DNA of 43,698 nt from Christensenella sp. UBA1685 (GCA_002320595.1 DCKB01000024.1:1-43698), one strand, 5' to 3'. Counted from the first letter of the stretch, positions 24,247 through 32,561 are shown. The notes: a model not told the origin generated them from the sequence alone. Numbers and translations: made by a program.

Positions 24247-24568
24247 ATGATGCCATTTAATTCAGTAGTGTTTTTTATATTGGATGCAATCTACATTATT
24301 AACCCACGGTTTGAACAGGAATATGATGCGTGGGATGGCAAGAATGAAAATACGCGCTTCTTTGTGGGGAAAACCTCACAAACACTGCGCTATGTGGTGT
24401 GCAAAACAAAGAAATCGTATGGGATGCTTCTAAGATTATAAAGATTAAGCAGGGACATCCTTCCATGACGGATGCTACTATCATCAAGCAGGTACCATCC
24501 GTGATTGAGAACCCGATTATCATCATGGAATCGAAAACCGTTCCGGGCAGGATAACCATAGCCTATAC
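24247..24568 (+). pseudogene. Broken remnant resembling a phage MuF C-terminal domain
   Basis: One plus frame reads NENTRFFVGKTSQTLR and stops; after a frameshift near 24390-24400 another continues VQNKEIVWDASKIIKIKQG, MTDATIIKQVPSVIENPIIIM and ESKTVPGRITI before a stop. This order of motifs resembles the MuF C-terminal domain found in phage and mobile-element polymorphic proteins. Recognition is from memory of the pattern. The frameshift and missing ends mark it as dead. It lies just upstream of the opp promoter. Confidence 0.5.
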
Positions 24569-24889
24569 GTGGCGGTGACTTTAAGCAAAATAAAAGATAC
24601 GGTCTTCGCCCCGGGAAGTGCTTCAAATGAAACGTTTGCCGAAGCTGTTCGTATCTCTACCATCAGTCTACACGATTTATTCGCAAAAATTAACCCCTTA
24701 GACGGAGAATTCCTGAAATATGGTGCCGGAAGGGTTCCTGAACGATGCACAAAAGCAGGCAAAGCAGGATGCGCTCGCAAGGGAAAGCGGGAAGATAAGG
24801 AAACTTTCCTTCTCCCTCAAAGACGCATCTCCAACCGACATTTCGGCGCTGGAGGATGTAAGCGGCAAGCCAACTTGGATTCCTGCGGT
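24569..24889 (+). pseudogene. Unidentified mobile-element debris
   Basis: A short plus frame (AVTLSKIKDTVFAPGSASNETFAEAVRISTIS...) runs to about 24725, then sense switches to another frame (VPEGFLNDAQKQAKQDALARESGKIRKL...). Both look coding but neither is complete, and the second runs straight into the integrase fragment. I do not recognise either. Confidence 0.35.
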
Positions 24890-25118
24890 ACATGCCATTG
24901 ACGCGATAACGCTGCACATGCTACGGCACACCTATGCCACAATGCTTTATGATGCGGGCATTGATGTAAAGAGTGCGTAGCGCTTCATGGGGCACAGTGA
25001 TATTCAAACCACATTGCGCGTTTACACCCACCTTTCAGAGCAAAAAGAACAGGCAGCAGTGAATGCTTTGAACACACATTTGAGCAAAGAAAAAGCGTCT
25101 GAACCCCCCCTTGATTAA
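24890..25118 (+). pseudogene. Tyrosine recombinase C-terminal fragment with a nonsense codon
   Basis: Reads ITLHMLRHTYATMLYDAGIDVKSA, a TAG at 24978-24980, then RFMGHSDIQTTLRVYTHLSEQKEQ to a TAA at 25116. HxxR, GH and the catalytic Tyr of phage/ICE integrases are all there, but the catalytic Arg I half is missing and the internal TAG interrupts the fragment (probably a former CAG). A dead integrase next to a tRNA gene is the usual trace of an integrated element. Confidence 0.85.
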
Positions 25119-25204
25119 AATCTGATGGAGTAAAAATGCAGTAAGCGGCCTCTTTTCATGGGCCGAAAGCAGCGGAAACGCGATTGAAAAGCATATCAAA
25201 ACAT

Positions 25205-25232
25205 GCAAAAAACCGGCTGACTTAGGCGGTTT
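25205..25232 (-). terminator. Terminator-like hairpin beside the duplicated tRNA 3' end
   Basis: Minus strand GAAAACCG ... CCGGTTTTTTG around a 10-base interior, eight bases from the tRNA-like 3' end at 25241. It mirrors the tRNA-plus-terminator layout at 25396-25438. Confidence 0.5.
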
Positions 25233-25240
25233 TCGTATTT

Positions 25241-25260
25241 TAGTGGGGATGGAGGGGCTC
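25241..25260 (-). repeat. Duplicated 3' end of tRNA-Val (att-like site)
   Basis: GTGGGGATGGAGGGGCTCGA (plus strand) is identical to the 3' end of the tRNA-Val gene at about 25438-25457: acceptor 3' strand, T-stem and part of the T-loop. Such partial copies are left by elements that integrate into tRNA 3' ends. Confidence 0.7.
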
Positions 25261-25384
25261 GAAAATCGGGCATCGCAGTTCCGCCTTGCTTGCGCTCCGC
25301 GCCGCGCGCGGCAGGCTTGCCACGATTTTCCGGGGCGGACAAACGCGTCACCGGCGCGTTTGCTTTTCCGCCCTTCGAGCCCCT
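25250..25384. repeat. Inverted-repeat-bounded segment inside the att region
   Basis: AGGGGCTCGAA (25250-25260) is matched in inverse by TTCGAGCCCCT (25374-25384). Inside are further inverted pairs (CGAAAATCG / CGATTTTCC; AAACGCG / CGCGTTT). About 135 bp of nested palindromes without an ORF: a MITE-like element or the compacted end of the lost element. Confidence 0.45.
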
Positions 25385-25395
25385 TTGAATATCAT

Positions 25396-25427
25396 AGCAA
25401 AGCAAAAACAGGCCCGTTGGCCTGTTT
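25396..25427 (-). terminator. Terminator of tRNA-Val
   Basis: Minus strand AAACAGGCC / GGCCTGTTT (9 bp, 4-base loop), then TTGCTTTGC, just after the CCA end. Confidence 0.85.
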
Positions 25428-25434
25428 GATGCTT

Positions 25435-25511
25435 TGGTGGGGATGGAGGGGCTCGAACCCCCGACCTCTTCGATGTGAGCGAAGCGCTCTAACCTGCTGG
25501 GCTACATCCCC
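25435..25511 (-). tRNA. tRNA-Val (CAC anticodon)
   Basis: Minus strand cloverleaf: acceptor GGGGATG / CATCCCC, D-arm GCCCAGCAGGTTAGAGC, anticodon stem CTTCG / CGAAG with loop CTCACAT (anticodon CAC, reads GUG), T-arm GGGGGTTCGAGCCCC, discriminator A and encoded CCA. Its 3' end is duplicated at 25241, indicating use as an integration site. Confidence 0.95.
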
Positions 25512-25528
25512 GCTGTGCGACGAAGTAT

Positions 25529-25557
25529 ATTGTACAACATCAAAACGGATTTTGCAA
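25529..25557 (-). promoter_or_regulatory. Promoter of tRNA-Val
   Basis: Minus strand TTGCAA (25552-25557), 17-bp spacer, TACAAT (25529-25534), about 17 bases before the tRNA 5' end. Confidence 0.75.
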
Positions 25558-25578
25558 TATCTAAATTTGCCCCGGTGC

Positions 25579-26466
25579 TCACTCAAATGCTTTTCTGTAA
25601 TACTTGCCCGGTTCCAACGCAATCCCCTTTGCCGCAAACATCTCGCTGACCGTTACAAGCTGGTAGCCCTGCTCAATCAGTTCCGGCACAATCGTTTCCA
25701 CGGCGGCGGCAGTCGGGTCGTAAAGATCATGCATCAGCACAATGCTTCCGTCTTTCACATCCTTGCGGATTGCCTCTAACGTGCTTTGTGTATCCCGCGT
25801 GCTCCAATCAAGCGTATCAATGGTCCACATAATCAGCGGATACGCCACATTGGCTTTCACCGTTTCATCCTTGATGCCGGCGCCATAGGGCGGCCGCACC
25901 AAAGCGGGCTCCTTGCCGGTGGCCTCCAACACGAGCCGGTTCACACCGTTGATCTGCTCCCGCATTTCATCCGGGGAAATCTTTGTCAGGTTCTTGTGGT
26001 TATAGGTGTGATTGCCGATCTCACAGCCCAAGTCGCTCGCGCGCTTCACAATCTCCGGAAATTTTTCGAGTTGGATGCCAACCACGAAAAACGTGGCGTG
26101 CGCCCCATACTGTTCCAGCACGTCCAAAATGCGTTCCGTCTTTTTGCTCGGGCCGTCATCAAACGTCAGCGCGACCATCGGTTTGCTCGGGTCCGGCGTT
26201 TCCTGCGGCGGCAGGCCAACGTTAGGGTCCGGCGTTGCAGCAGCAAGCGCATCCGTAACAGCCGGCTCCAGACTTGCAGTGGCCACAGGCGGCGTCTGCA
26301 GTGCAGGCGTGGGCTCCGGCGTGGAGGTAAGCTCCGGCGCAGGCGTAGGTACAATGTCAATGATCCCCATGGAAGGGTTCCCTGCCGGAAGCATGGTGCA
26401 TCCTGTTCCTGTTATCAATAAGCATGCGGCAATCACTGCGGCCGCAAGCGGTTTCTTTCGCGTCAT
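25579..26466 (-). CDS. Polysaccharide deacetylase lipoprotein (NodB domain)
   Basis: 295 residues. A lipoprotein signal peptide (MTRKKPLAAAVIAACLLITGTGC, Cys about 23) is followed by a Pro/Thr/Glu-rich linker to about 90 and a complete NodB carbohydrate esterase 4 domain: TFDDGPSKKT (catalytic Asp and metal Asp), GNHTYNHKNL (metal His), RPPYGAG, DTLDW and LMHD (catalytic His). It should remove N-acetyl groups from surface glycan, most likely peptidoglycan, outside the membrane. The ATG at 26466 has only a weak GGGGA site. It stands alone between tRNA-Val and the divergent queA operon. Confidence 0.93.
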   Translation of the reverse strand: MTRKKPLAAAVIAACLLITGTGCTMLPAGNPSMGIIDIVPTPAPELTSTPEPTPALQTPPVATASLEPAVTDALAAATPDPNVGLPPQETPDPSKPMVALTFDDGPSKKTERILDVLEQYGAHATFFVVGIQLEKFPEIVKRASDLGCEIGNHTYNHKNLTKISPDEMREQINGVNRLVLEATGKEPALVRPPYGAGIKDETVKANVAYPLIMWTIDTLDWSTRDTQSTLEAIRKDVKDGSIVLMHDLYDPTAAAVETIVPELIEQGYQLVTVSEMFAAKGIALEPGKYYRKAFE

Positions 26467-26658
26467 GATCTATCCCCGTTGTATTTATACATTCCGATCC
26501 ATACAAAACACGCCGCGCGCTGCATCCATCTCCGGCGCGAAGCGGCATATTTCGCACTTGTATTTCTTTTTATGCTAGCTTTTTTGCGCGGGATAGTCAA
26601 GCGGATTTCGGCCAGTTCACAGATTATTATCAATCCGCGCCGCAACCTTCCCTCCGTG

Positions 26659-26687
26659 TTGCAAAGGAACCGTTTTTACAATATAAT
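26659..26687 (+). promoter_or_regulatory. Promoter of the queA-tgt operon
   Basis: TTGCAA (26659-26664), 17-bp spacer, TATAAT (26682-26687), about 57 bases of leader before the TTG start of queA. Confidence 0.8.
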
Positions 26688-26750
26688 AGGCGGGTAACAG
26701 ACAGCTGGGCTGTATCCGCAGCCCACAGCGCTATAAAAAGGAGCCGGCCG

Positions 26751-27773
26751 TTGAAAACAAGCGACTTTTATTATGATCTTCCACCGGAGTTGATCGCGCA
26801 AACGCCCGCAAAAGAACGCAGCGCCTCCCGCCTTTTGGTTTACGACAGAGGCACGCGCACCATTTCGGACGAAGTGTTTACCGACATTGTTCGCCACCTT
26901 CGCCCCGGCGATGTGCTCGTGCGCAATACCACGCGCGTCATTCCGGCGCGCATCTTTGGCCACCGCCCGGAAACGGGCGGCACGATGGAATTTCTGTTGC
27001 TCAAGCGGCTCGACGCGCACCATTGGGAATGTCTTGTGCGCCCCGGCCGCCGCGCAAAGCCCGGCCTCACCTATACGATCAGCGACGAGCTTTCCGCGAC
27101 CATCTGCGAACCCACGGACGCGGGCGGCCGTGTAATCCGGCTCGATTATGACGGCGTGTTTGAAGAAATCCTTGACCGTGTGGGCGAAATGCCGCTGCCG
27201 CCGTACATCACCGAACGCCTCGCCGAGCGCGAGCGCTATCAGACCGTTTATGCGCGGGAAAACGGTTCCGCTGCCGCGCCCACCGCCGGGCTTCATTTTA
27301 CCGAAGCGTTGCTTGACGCATTGCGCGCAAAGGGCGTGCTGATTGCGGATGTGCTGCTGCATGTCGGCCTCGGCACCTTCCGGCCGGTTTCCGCAGAGAC
27401 CGTGGAAGAGCACCACATGCACTCGGAATATTTTGAAGTAACCGAGCGCTCCGCCGCGGCCATCAATGCGGCGCGCGCTGCGGGCGGGCGGATCGTGGCC
27501 GTGGGCACCACCTCCTGCCGCACGCTCGAAAGCGTAGCGGATGATGCGGGCATCGTGCACGCAAAAAGCGGGTGGACGGATATCTTCATCACGCCCGGCT
27601 ACCGGTTCAAAGCCGTGGATGCGCTCATCACAAACTTCCATCTGCCGGAATCAACGCTTTTGATGCTCGTGAGCGCCCTTTGCTCGCGTGAAGAAATACT
27701 TTCCGTGTACGAGCATGCCGTGCGGGAGCGTTATCGCTTCTTCTCGTTCGGCGATGCAATGTTCCTCCAATAA
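26751..27773 (+). CDS. queA: S-adenosylmethionine:tRNA ribosyltransferase-isomerase
   Basis: 340 residues, full length for QueA. It transfers and rearranges the ribosyl part of SAM onto preQ1 in tRNA to give epoxyqueuosine. Typical segments: MKTSDFYYDLPPELIAQTPAKERSASRLLVYDR (start), GDVLVRNTTRVIPARIFGHR, PLPPYITERL, TVYARENGSAAAPTAGLHFT (about 163-182), LHVGLGTFRPV, HSEYFEV, VGTTSCRTLES and NFHLPESTLLMLVSAL near the end. It starts with TTG at 26751, seven bases after AAGGAG. First of the queA-tgt-tsaE-tsaB-rimI run. Confidence 0.97.
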   Translation: MKTSDFYYDLPPELIAQTPAKERSASRLLVYDRGTRTISDEVFTDIVRHLRPGDVLVRNTTRVIPARIFGHRPETGGTMEFLLLKRLDAHHWECLVRPGRRAKPGLTYTISDELSATICEPTDAGGRVIRLDYDGVFEEILDRVGEMPLPPYITERLAERERYQTVYARENGSAAAPTAGLHFTEALLDALRAKGVLIADVLLHVGLGTFRPVSAETVEEHHMHSEYFEVTERSAAAINAARAAGGRIVAVGTTSCRTLESVADDAGIVHAKSGWTDIFITPGYRFKAVDALITNFHLPESTLLMLVSALCSREEILSVYEHAVRERYRFFSFGDAMFLQ

Positions 27774-27788
27774 CGCCAAGGAGTTCCG

Positions 27789-28907
27789 ATGCAGTATTTT
27801 AAGTATGAACTGATCCACGAATGCAAACAGTCCGGCGCTAGGCTCGGGCGCCTTCATACGCCCCATGGCGTCATCGAAACGCCGTGCTATATGCCCGTTG
27901 GCACACAGGCGACCGTGAAGGCCGTGCTCCCGCGCGATCTTGCGGAAATCGGCGCGCAAATCTGCCTTGCCAACACCTATCACCTGTTCGAGCGCCCCGG
28001 CCACAGGCTTGTGCGCGAAGCGGGTGGCCTGCATGCCTTCATGCGGTGGGATAAGCCGATTTTGACCGACAGCGGCGGGTTTCAGGTTTTCAGCCTTGCC
28101 GGCAGCAACAAAATCCGTGAAGACGGCGTGGAATTCCGTTCCCTTTTGGATGGGCGCAAGCATTTCTTCACGCCGGAAAGCGTGATGGAGATCGAACAGG
28201 CGCTCGGCGCGGACATTGCAATGGCCTTTGACGAGTGCGCCCCCTACCCGAGCGACGAAGCCTACACCCGCGCCGCGATGGAGCGCACACACCGCTGGGC
28301 GCGCCGCTGCAAGGCCGCGCACACGCGGGAGGATCAGGCGCTCTTTGGCATCGTGCAGGGCGGCATGTTCCGCGAAATGCGCATTGAAAGCGCAAAAACG
28401 CTTGCGGATCTGGATTTCATCGGCTATGGCATCGGCGGTCTTTCCGTGGGCGAACCGAAGCCGCTGATGTATGAGATGCTGGAAGAGATGATGCCCTTCA
28501 TGCCCAAGGAAAAGCCGCGCTACCTGATGGGCGTGGGCAGCCCGGACTGCCTTGTGGAAGGCGTAATCCGCGGGATAGACATGTTCGATTGCGTTCTGCA
28601 AACGCGCATCGCGCGAAACGGCCTCGCCCTCACCGGGCAGGGCAAGCGGATGCTGCGCAACGCCTCCTTTGAGCACGATTTCACGCCCATTGAGGAAGGC
28701 TGCGATTGCTACGCCTGCAAAAACGGCTTCTCGCGCGCCTATATCCGCCACCTCGTAAAGTGCAAGGAGATCCTTGCGGCGCAGCTCATCACGCTGCACA
28801 ACCTGCGCTTCTCGCTTCGGCTGATGGAAAACATCCGGCAGGCCATCGCAGAAGACAGGCTGCTCGATTTCCGCAAAGAATGCATTGCTGAGGGAATGTT
28901 TGATTGA
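27789..28907 (+). CDS. tgt: tRNA-guanine transglycosylase
   Basis: 372 residues. It exchanges guanine-34 for preQ1 in GUN-anticodon tRNAs, the step before QueA. Motifs: CYMPVGTQATVKAV, LANTYHLFERPG, ILTDSGGFQVFSL (substrate Asp), GIVQGGMF, LMGVGSPDCLVEGVIRGIDMFDC (nucleophile region) and the zinc site CDCYACKNGFSRAYIRHL...LITLHN (CxCxxC plus His). AAGGAG lies five bases before the ATG, and it follows queA after 15 bases. Confidence 0.98.
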   Translation: MQYFKYELIHECKQSGARLGRLHTPHGVIETPCYMPVGTQATVKAVLPRDLAEIGAQICLANTYHLFERPGHRLVREAGGLHAFMRWDKPILTDSGGFQVFSLAGSNKIREDGVEFRSLLDGRKHFFTPESVMEIEQALGADIAMAFDECAPYPSDEAYTRAAMERTHRWARRCKAAHTREDQALFGIVQGGMFREMRIESAKTLADLDFIGYGIGGLSVGEPKPLMYEMLEEMMPFMPKEKPRYLMGVGSPDCLVEGVIRGIDMFDCVLQTRIARNGLALTGQGKRMLRNASFEHDFTPIEEGCDCYACKNGFSRAYIRHLVKCKEILAAQLITLHNLRFSLRLMENIRQAIAEDRLLDFRKECIAEGMFD

Positions 28908-28910
28908 GGT

Positions 28911-29378
28911 ATGAAAACGCTTACGCTTGAATCCCTGACTGAACCCGGAGTGGAAGCGCTTGGCGCGCGCATCGCGGGAACCCTTTTCCCGGGGGCGTTC
29001 CTCGCGCTCTTCGGCGGCCTCGGCGCGGGAAAAACGACCTTCACCCGGGCGCTTGCCGCAGCGCTCGGCATTTCGGATGCGGCAAGCCCCACGTTCACCA
29101 TCGTGCAGGAACACGAAGGAACGTTGCCTCTGTTTCATTTCGATGCGTACCGCCTCGCCTCAGCGGACGAGCTGTACGCCATCGGCTTTGACGATTATCT
29201 GGCCCGCGCCGGCGTAATCATAATGGAATGGTGTGAAAATGTGCCGGAGGCGCTCCCGCGCGAACGGCTTGAGCTGCATCTTGCGGGCAGCGGCATGGAG
29301 CCGCGCGCAGCCACGCTTGCCGCATACGGCGCGCGCTATGAAGCGATTCTTGAAACACTGGAGGGCTTTCCCGCATGA
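28911..29378 (+). CDS. tsaE: tRNA threonylcarbamoyladenosine biosynthesis ATPase TsaE
   Basis: 155 residues. It has P-loop GGLGAGKTTFTRALAAALGI (about 35-54), SPTFTIVQEHEG, FDAYRL and IIMEWCENVPEALP, the TsaE pattern. It works with TsaB and TsaD to place t6A at position 37 of ANN-decoding tRNAs. TsaD is not in the window. The start is three bases after the tgt stop, and the end overlaps tsaB by four bases. Confidence 0.96.
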   Translation: MKTLTLESLTEPGVEALGARIAGTLFPGAFLALFGGLGAGKTTFTRALAAALGISDAASPTFTIVQEHEGTLPLFHFDAYRLASADELYAIGFDDYLARAGVIIMEWCENVPEALPRERLELHLAGSGMEPRAATLAAYGARYEAILETLEGFPA

Positions 29379-30043
29379 TCCTGCTTGCGCTTTCCACCTC
29401 CGGCCGTGCGGCCTCCGCGGCGCTCCTCAAGGATGGCGCGCCGCTTGCCGAGGCAACGCGGGACGAAGGGCTGACCCATTCGGAAACGATCCTGCTGCTT
29501 GCGGCGGACCTTCTCGATCAAAACGGCCTTGCGCCCCGGGATATCGGCGTATTTGCCGCGGATGTCGGCCCGGGTTCGTTCACGGGCGTTCGCATCGGCG
29601 TGTGCGCTGTGAACGCGATGGCAGCCGCATGCGGCGCGCCTGTTGTTGCGGTAAGCTCCCTCGCCGCATTGCGCGAGGGGATTTCCGAGGAGCCCGGCCC
29701 CGTCTGCACGCTGCTCGACGCGCGCAACGGCAACGCCTATGCCGCCTTATTTGACAAGCAAGCCTGCCTGATGCAGCCTGCCGCCGCCATTGTGGCGGAA
29801 CTTCTCCCCACGCTCCCGCGCGGGACGCTCTTTGTCGGCGACGGCGCCGAAACGTATCGGGATGAGATCCTCTCCGCTGTTCCCAACGCGCGCTTCGCCG
29901 CTCCACAGCGGAACCTTTTGACAGCCCTGCCCGTGGCGCGCGCCGCATGGCGGCTATTCTCTGCAGGGGAAACGGTTCGGGAAGCCATGCCGCTTTACCT
30001 GCGTCCTACGCAGGCGGAACGGCTTTATAAAGAAAAGAAGTGA
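29375..30043 (+). CDS. tsaB: tRNA threonylcarbamoyladenosine biosynthesis protein TsaB
   Basis: 222 residues of the ASKHA fold, the inactive partner of TsaD. It begins MILLALSTSGRAASAALL, then THSETILLLAADLLDQNGL and the family hallmark DVGPGSFTGVRIGVCAVNAMA (about 69-89), then LDARNGNAYAALF. It starts within an ATGA overlap with tsaE and is followed at once by rimI, an order common in Firmicutes. Confidence 0.96.
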   Translation: MILLALSTSGRAASAALLKDGAPLAEATRDEGLTHSETILLLAADLLDQNGLAPRDIGVFAADVGPGSFTGVRIGVCAVNAMAAACGAPVVAVSSLAALREGISEEPGPVCTLLDARNGNAYAALFDKQACLMQPAAAIVAELLPTLPRGTLFVGDGAETYRDEILSAVPNARFAAPQRNLLTALPVARAAWRLFSAGETVREAMPLYLRPTQAERLYKEKK

Positions 30044-30048
30044 ATGGT

Positions 30049-30552
30049 ATGCATGAACTGCAACAATCGGAGCATGTGCTGTTCCGCCCGATGCAAAAAG
30101 CCGATGTGGAGCGCGTTGCGGAGCTTGAGCGCATTTGCTTCCGCACGCCCTGGTCCCGCGCCGCGCTTGCGGGAGAGCTGAAGAATGACGTTGCCCATTA
30201 CCTCGTGGGCGAATGCGATGGCCGCGTAATTGCATACGCGGGCATGTGGGTTTTGTTTGATGAAGCGCACATCACAAACGTCGCTGTGGACCCGGCGTTC
30301 CGCAGGCGCGGGCTCGGCCGGCGGCTGATGCTCTGCATGATGCGCACAGCGCGCCTGTTCGGCGCAGCCACGATGACGCTTGAGGTGCGCGAGACCAACC
30401 TTGGCGCGCAAGCGCTTTATGCGGGCCTCGGCTTCCTGCGGGAAGGCCGCCGCAAGGGATATTACACGGACACCGGGGAGGACGCGTTCCTCCTTTGGAA
30501 CCACGATATTGCCTTGACACTCGCGCATGCAGATGATAGCATTACAGTATAG
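30049..30552 (+). CDS. rimI: Ribosomal protein-alanine N-acetyltransferase RimI
   Basis: About 167 residues, GNAT fold. It would acetylate the N-terminal alanine of ribosomal protein S18. Acetyl-CoA loop RRRGLGRRLM (about 87-96), ITNVAVDPAFR, LEVRETNLGAQALYAGLGF and GRRKGYYTDTGEDAFLLW near the end, all as in RimI. An in-frame GTG at 30040 overlaps the tsaB stop (GTGA); I use the ATG at 30049, eight bases after GAAG. Its placement after tsaB supports RimI over a generic acetyltransferase. Confidence 0.92.
   Translation: MHELQQSEHVLFRPMQKADVERVAELERICFRTPWSRAALAGELKNDVAHYLVGECDGRVIAYAGMWVLFDEAHITNVAVDPAFRRRGLGRRLMLCMMRTARLFGAATMTLEVRETNLGAQALYAGLGFLREGRRKGYYTDTGEDAFLLWNHDIALTLAHADDSITV
30514..30542 (+). 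promoter_or_regulatory. Possible promoter for ridA inside rimI
   Basis: TTGACA (30514-30519), 17-bp spacer, TAGCAT (30537-30542): perfect -35, weak -10. It would give a leader of about 65 bases for ridA. Confidence 0.45.
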
Positions 30553-30614
30553 CACCAAAACAATTTATGCTTTTGCATTAAAAGCCAATTTCAGGAAAGG
30601 GGTTTTGTTTAAAA

Positions 30615-31013
30615 ATGAAAGAAATTATTAGCGCAACAAACGCGCCCGCCGCACTCGGCCCGTACAGCCATGCGGTTGCAATGGAGGGCGTTGTGTTTAC
30701 CTCCGGCCAGCTCGGCATCGATCCCGCCACCGGCAAGCTTGCAGAAGGCGTTGCCGCGCAGGCGGAACAGGCGCTCAAGAACCTTGAAGCCGTGCTCAAG
30801 GCTGCCGGCGCAAGCATGGCAGACGTGGTAAAAACCACCGTGTTCGTGAAGGATCTTGCGGATTTCGGCACCGTGAACACCATTTACGGCCAGCATTTCG
30901 GCGCTGATTTCCCCGCCCGCTCCTGCGTGCAGGTTGCTGCGCTTCCCGCAGGCGGTTTGGTTGAAATTGAAGCCGTCGCGTTCAAGAGCGCGGACGAATC
31001 GTACTCCTTCTGA
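30615..31013 (+). CDS. ridA: RidA-family 2-iminobutanoate/2-iminopropanoate deaminase
   Basis: 132 residues, the typical length. It hydrolyses reactive enamines and imines made by PLP enzymes. Motifs: ATNAPAALGPYSHAV (about 6-20), FTSGQLGIDPATGKL, DVVKTTVFVKDL, YGQHFGADFPARSCVQVAALPAGGLVEIEAVA with the conserved Arg and Glu of active members. AGGAAAGGGG lies upstream of the ATG. It follows rimI after 62 bp. Confidence 0.97.
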   Translation: MKEIISATNAPAALGPYSHAVAMEGVVFTSGQLGIDPATGKLAEGVAAQAEQALKNLEAVLKAAGASMADVVKTTVFVKDLADFGTVNTIYGQHFGADFPARSCVQVAALPAGGLVEIEAVAFKSADESYSF

Positions 31014-31021
31014 CCGCATCC

Positions 31022-32539
31022 ATGGAAACCCATCCGGAACCCCGGCGCGCAGCCATGCGCCGCTTTAATGCACGGTCGCTCGTGCTCTGTGCGGCCGGGG
31101 TTTCGTTCGGCGTTTTGCTCGCATACCGCCTTCAAGGCACGCCGGCCATTGTGGCCGCGTGCCTTTTCCTTTGCTGCGGCGCATGCGCTCTGTTCCGGCG
31201 CCGCGCTGCGGCAGGCATTCTTCTGCTTTCCATCTGTGCAGGCGCATTTCGCATGCTCGCTTCGCTCCCTTTGCCTCCCCCCGAAGGCGCGTGCGTGCTG
31301 ACCGGCTGCATTGCGGACGCACCCAGAACAGAAGGCGGTTTTACCTATGCCACGCTGTATGATGCCGCCTGCAACGGCGATTCGGTCCGTGGCCGCATAC
31401 AGATCCGCTTCCCCGCCGAAAAAGCAAAAGGGCTGAAATGCGGGGACATCATTTCATCGGAAGCCGCTCTCCGCATTCCCCAAAAAGAGGCCGGTTCCTT
31501 CGATGCGCGCGCCTATTATCTTTCCATGGGCATAACCGCGCTCGCTTACAGCCGGAACGCCCCAAGCGTGCGTGCCCACCGCATTGACCTCCGTTACAGG
31601 CTTTGCGCCCTGCGCACACGCATTGCTGCCGCGCTGGATGCGGCGTTCGGCACGGAAGCACCGCTGGCCCGCGCGCTGCTGCTTAACGACAAGGCCCTGC
31701 TACCCGAGGCTGCCTATGCTGCGTTCCGCGATGCGGGCGTGGCGCATATCCTGGCCCTTTCCGGCCTTCATGTATCGATTTTCGTCGGGTTATTGGCGTT
31801 TCTTTTCCCGAAACGGCACGCTTTTCTGCGCCTGCTTTTCATCGGCGCATTTCTGCTTGCCTATTGCGTGCTTGCCGGCTTCCCTCCCTCGCTCGTGCGT
31901 GCGTCCGTCATGTCCCTTTCTGCACTCGGCGCCCCGCTTTTGCGGCGGCGGTACGACATGGCCTCTGCGCTTGCGCTCGCATTGCTTGTGCTCCTGCTTA
32001 CGGCCCCGGCAAGCCTGTTTTCCGTTGGGCTCCAGCTTTCCTTCTGCGCAACGGCAGGCATCGCCCTTCTGCTGCGGCCGTTTCAGCGCCTGCTCCGCAG
32101 GCTTCCCGGCGCGCTCTCCGCCGCCCTGTCCATTTCGCTTGCGGGGACGCTCGGCACGCTCCCGCTTACGCTGCATTATTTTGAACGCCTGCCGTTATAC
32201 GCCCTTCCCGCGAACCTCGTTATCGTGCCGCTCGTTTCCCTGGCGCTGCCGTTGACGCTCCTTACGGCAGCGCTGCTTTCGGCGTTTCCCGGCGCCCTTT
32301 TTCTAGCAGTACCCGCGCGCATTGTCCTCGGCGCGCTTTCCTGGCTTTCGCAAGCGTTTTCCGCTCTTCCCTGCGCCACGCTCACGCTCTCCGCACCGCC
32401 GCCTGCGGCCTGCCTGCTGCTCTATGGCGCAATGCTCTCCCTTTCGCAATATCACCTGCGCCCGCTGCGCACAAAGCTGCTGTGCGCAGCGCTCTGCCTT
32501 TTCGGCGCATGCGTTTTTCTGGCAACGAAGGCGTTTTAA
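31022..32539 (+). CDS. comEC: ComEC/Rec2-family DNA uptake channel, short form
   Basis: 505 residues. N-terminal membrane segments are followed by an OB-like DUF4131 region (GCIADAPRTEGGFTYATLYDA, about 97-175) and the Competence domain with many membrane helices: DAGVAHILALSGLHVSIFVGLLAFLFPKR (about 236-264), PSLVRASVMSLSALGA and FSVGLQLSFCATAGI. In natural transformation this protein conducts single-stranded DNA across the membrane. Full ComEC ends with a metallo-beta-lactamase domain of about 250 residues; here the frame stops right after the last membrane helix and holA follows 37 bp later, so that domain is absent. The ATG has no clear ribosome site. Confidence 0.9.
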   Translation: METHPEPRRAAMRRFNARSLVLCAAGVSFGVLLAYRLQGTPAIVAACLFLCCGACALFRRRAAAGILLLSICAGAFRMLASLPLPPPEGACVLTGCIADAPRTEGGFTYATLYDAACNGDSVRGRIQIRFPAEKAKGLKCGDIISSEAALRIPQKEAGSFDARAYYLSMGITALAYSRNAPSVRAHRIDLRYRLCALRTRIAAALDAAFGTEAPLARALLLNDKALLPEAAYAAFRDAGVAHILALSGLHVSIFVGLLAFLFPKRHAFLRLLFIGAFLLAYCVLAGFPPSLVRASVMSLSALGAPLLRRRYDMASALALALLVLLLTAPASLFSVGLQLSFCATAGIALLLRPFQRLLRRLPGALSAALSISLAGTLGTLPLTLHYFERLPLYALPANLVIVPLVSLALPLTLLTAALLSAFPGALFLAVPARIVLGALSWLSQAFSALPCATLTLSAPPPAACLLLYGAMLSLSQYHLRPLRTKLLCAALCLFGACVFLATKAF

Positions 32540-32561
32540 TTGCGCATGCCCCGCGCATCTA

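Noticed and set aside
25243..25779. 178-residue plus-strand ORF across the tRNA-Val region
   Set aside because: It runs through the tRNA gene and the deacetylase 3' end on the wrong strand; composition is that of antisense reading.
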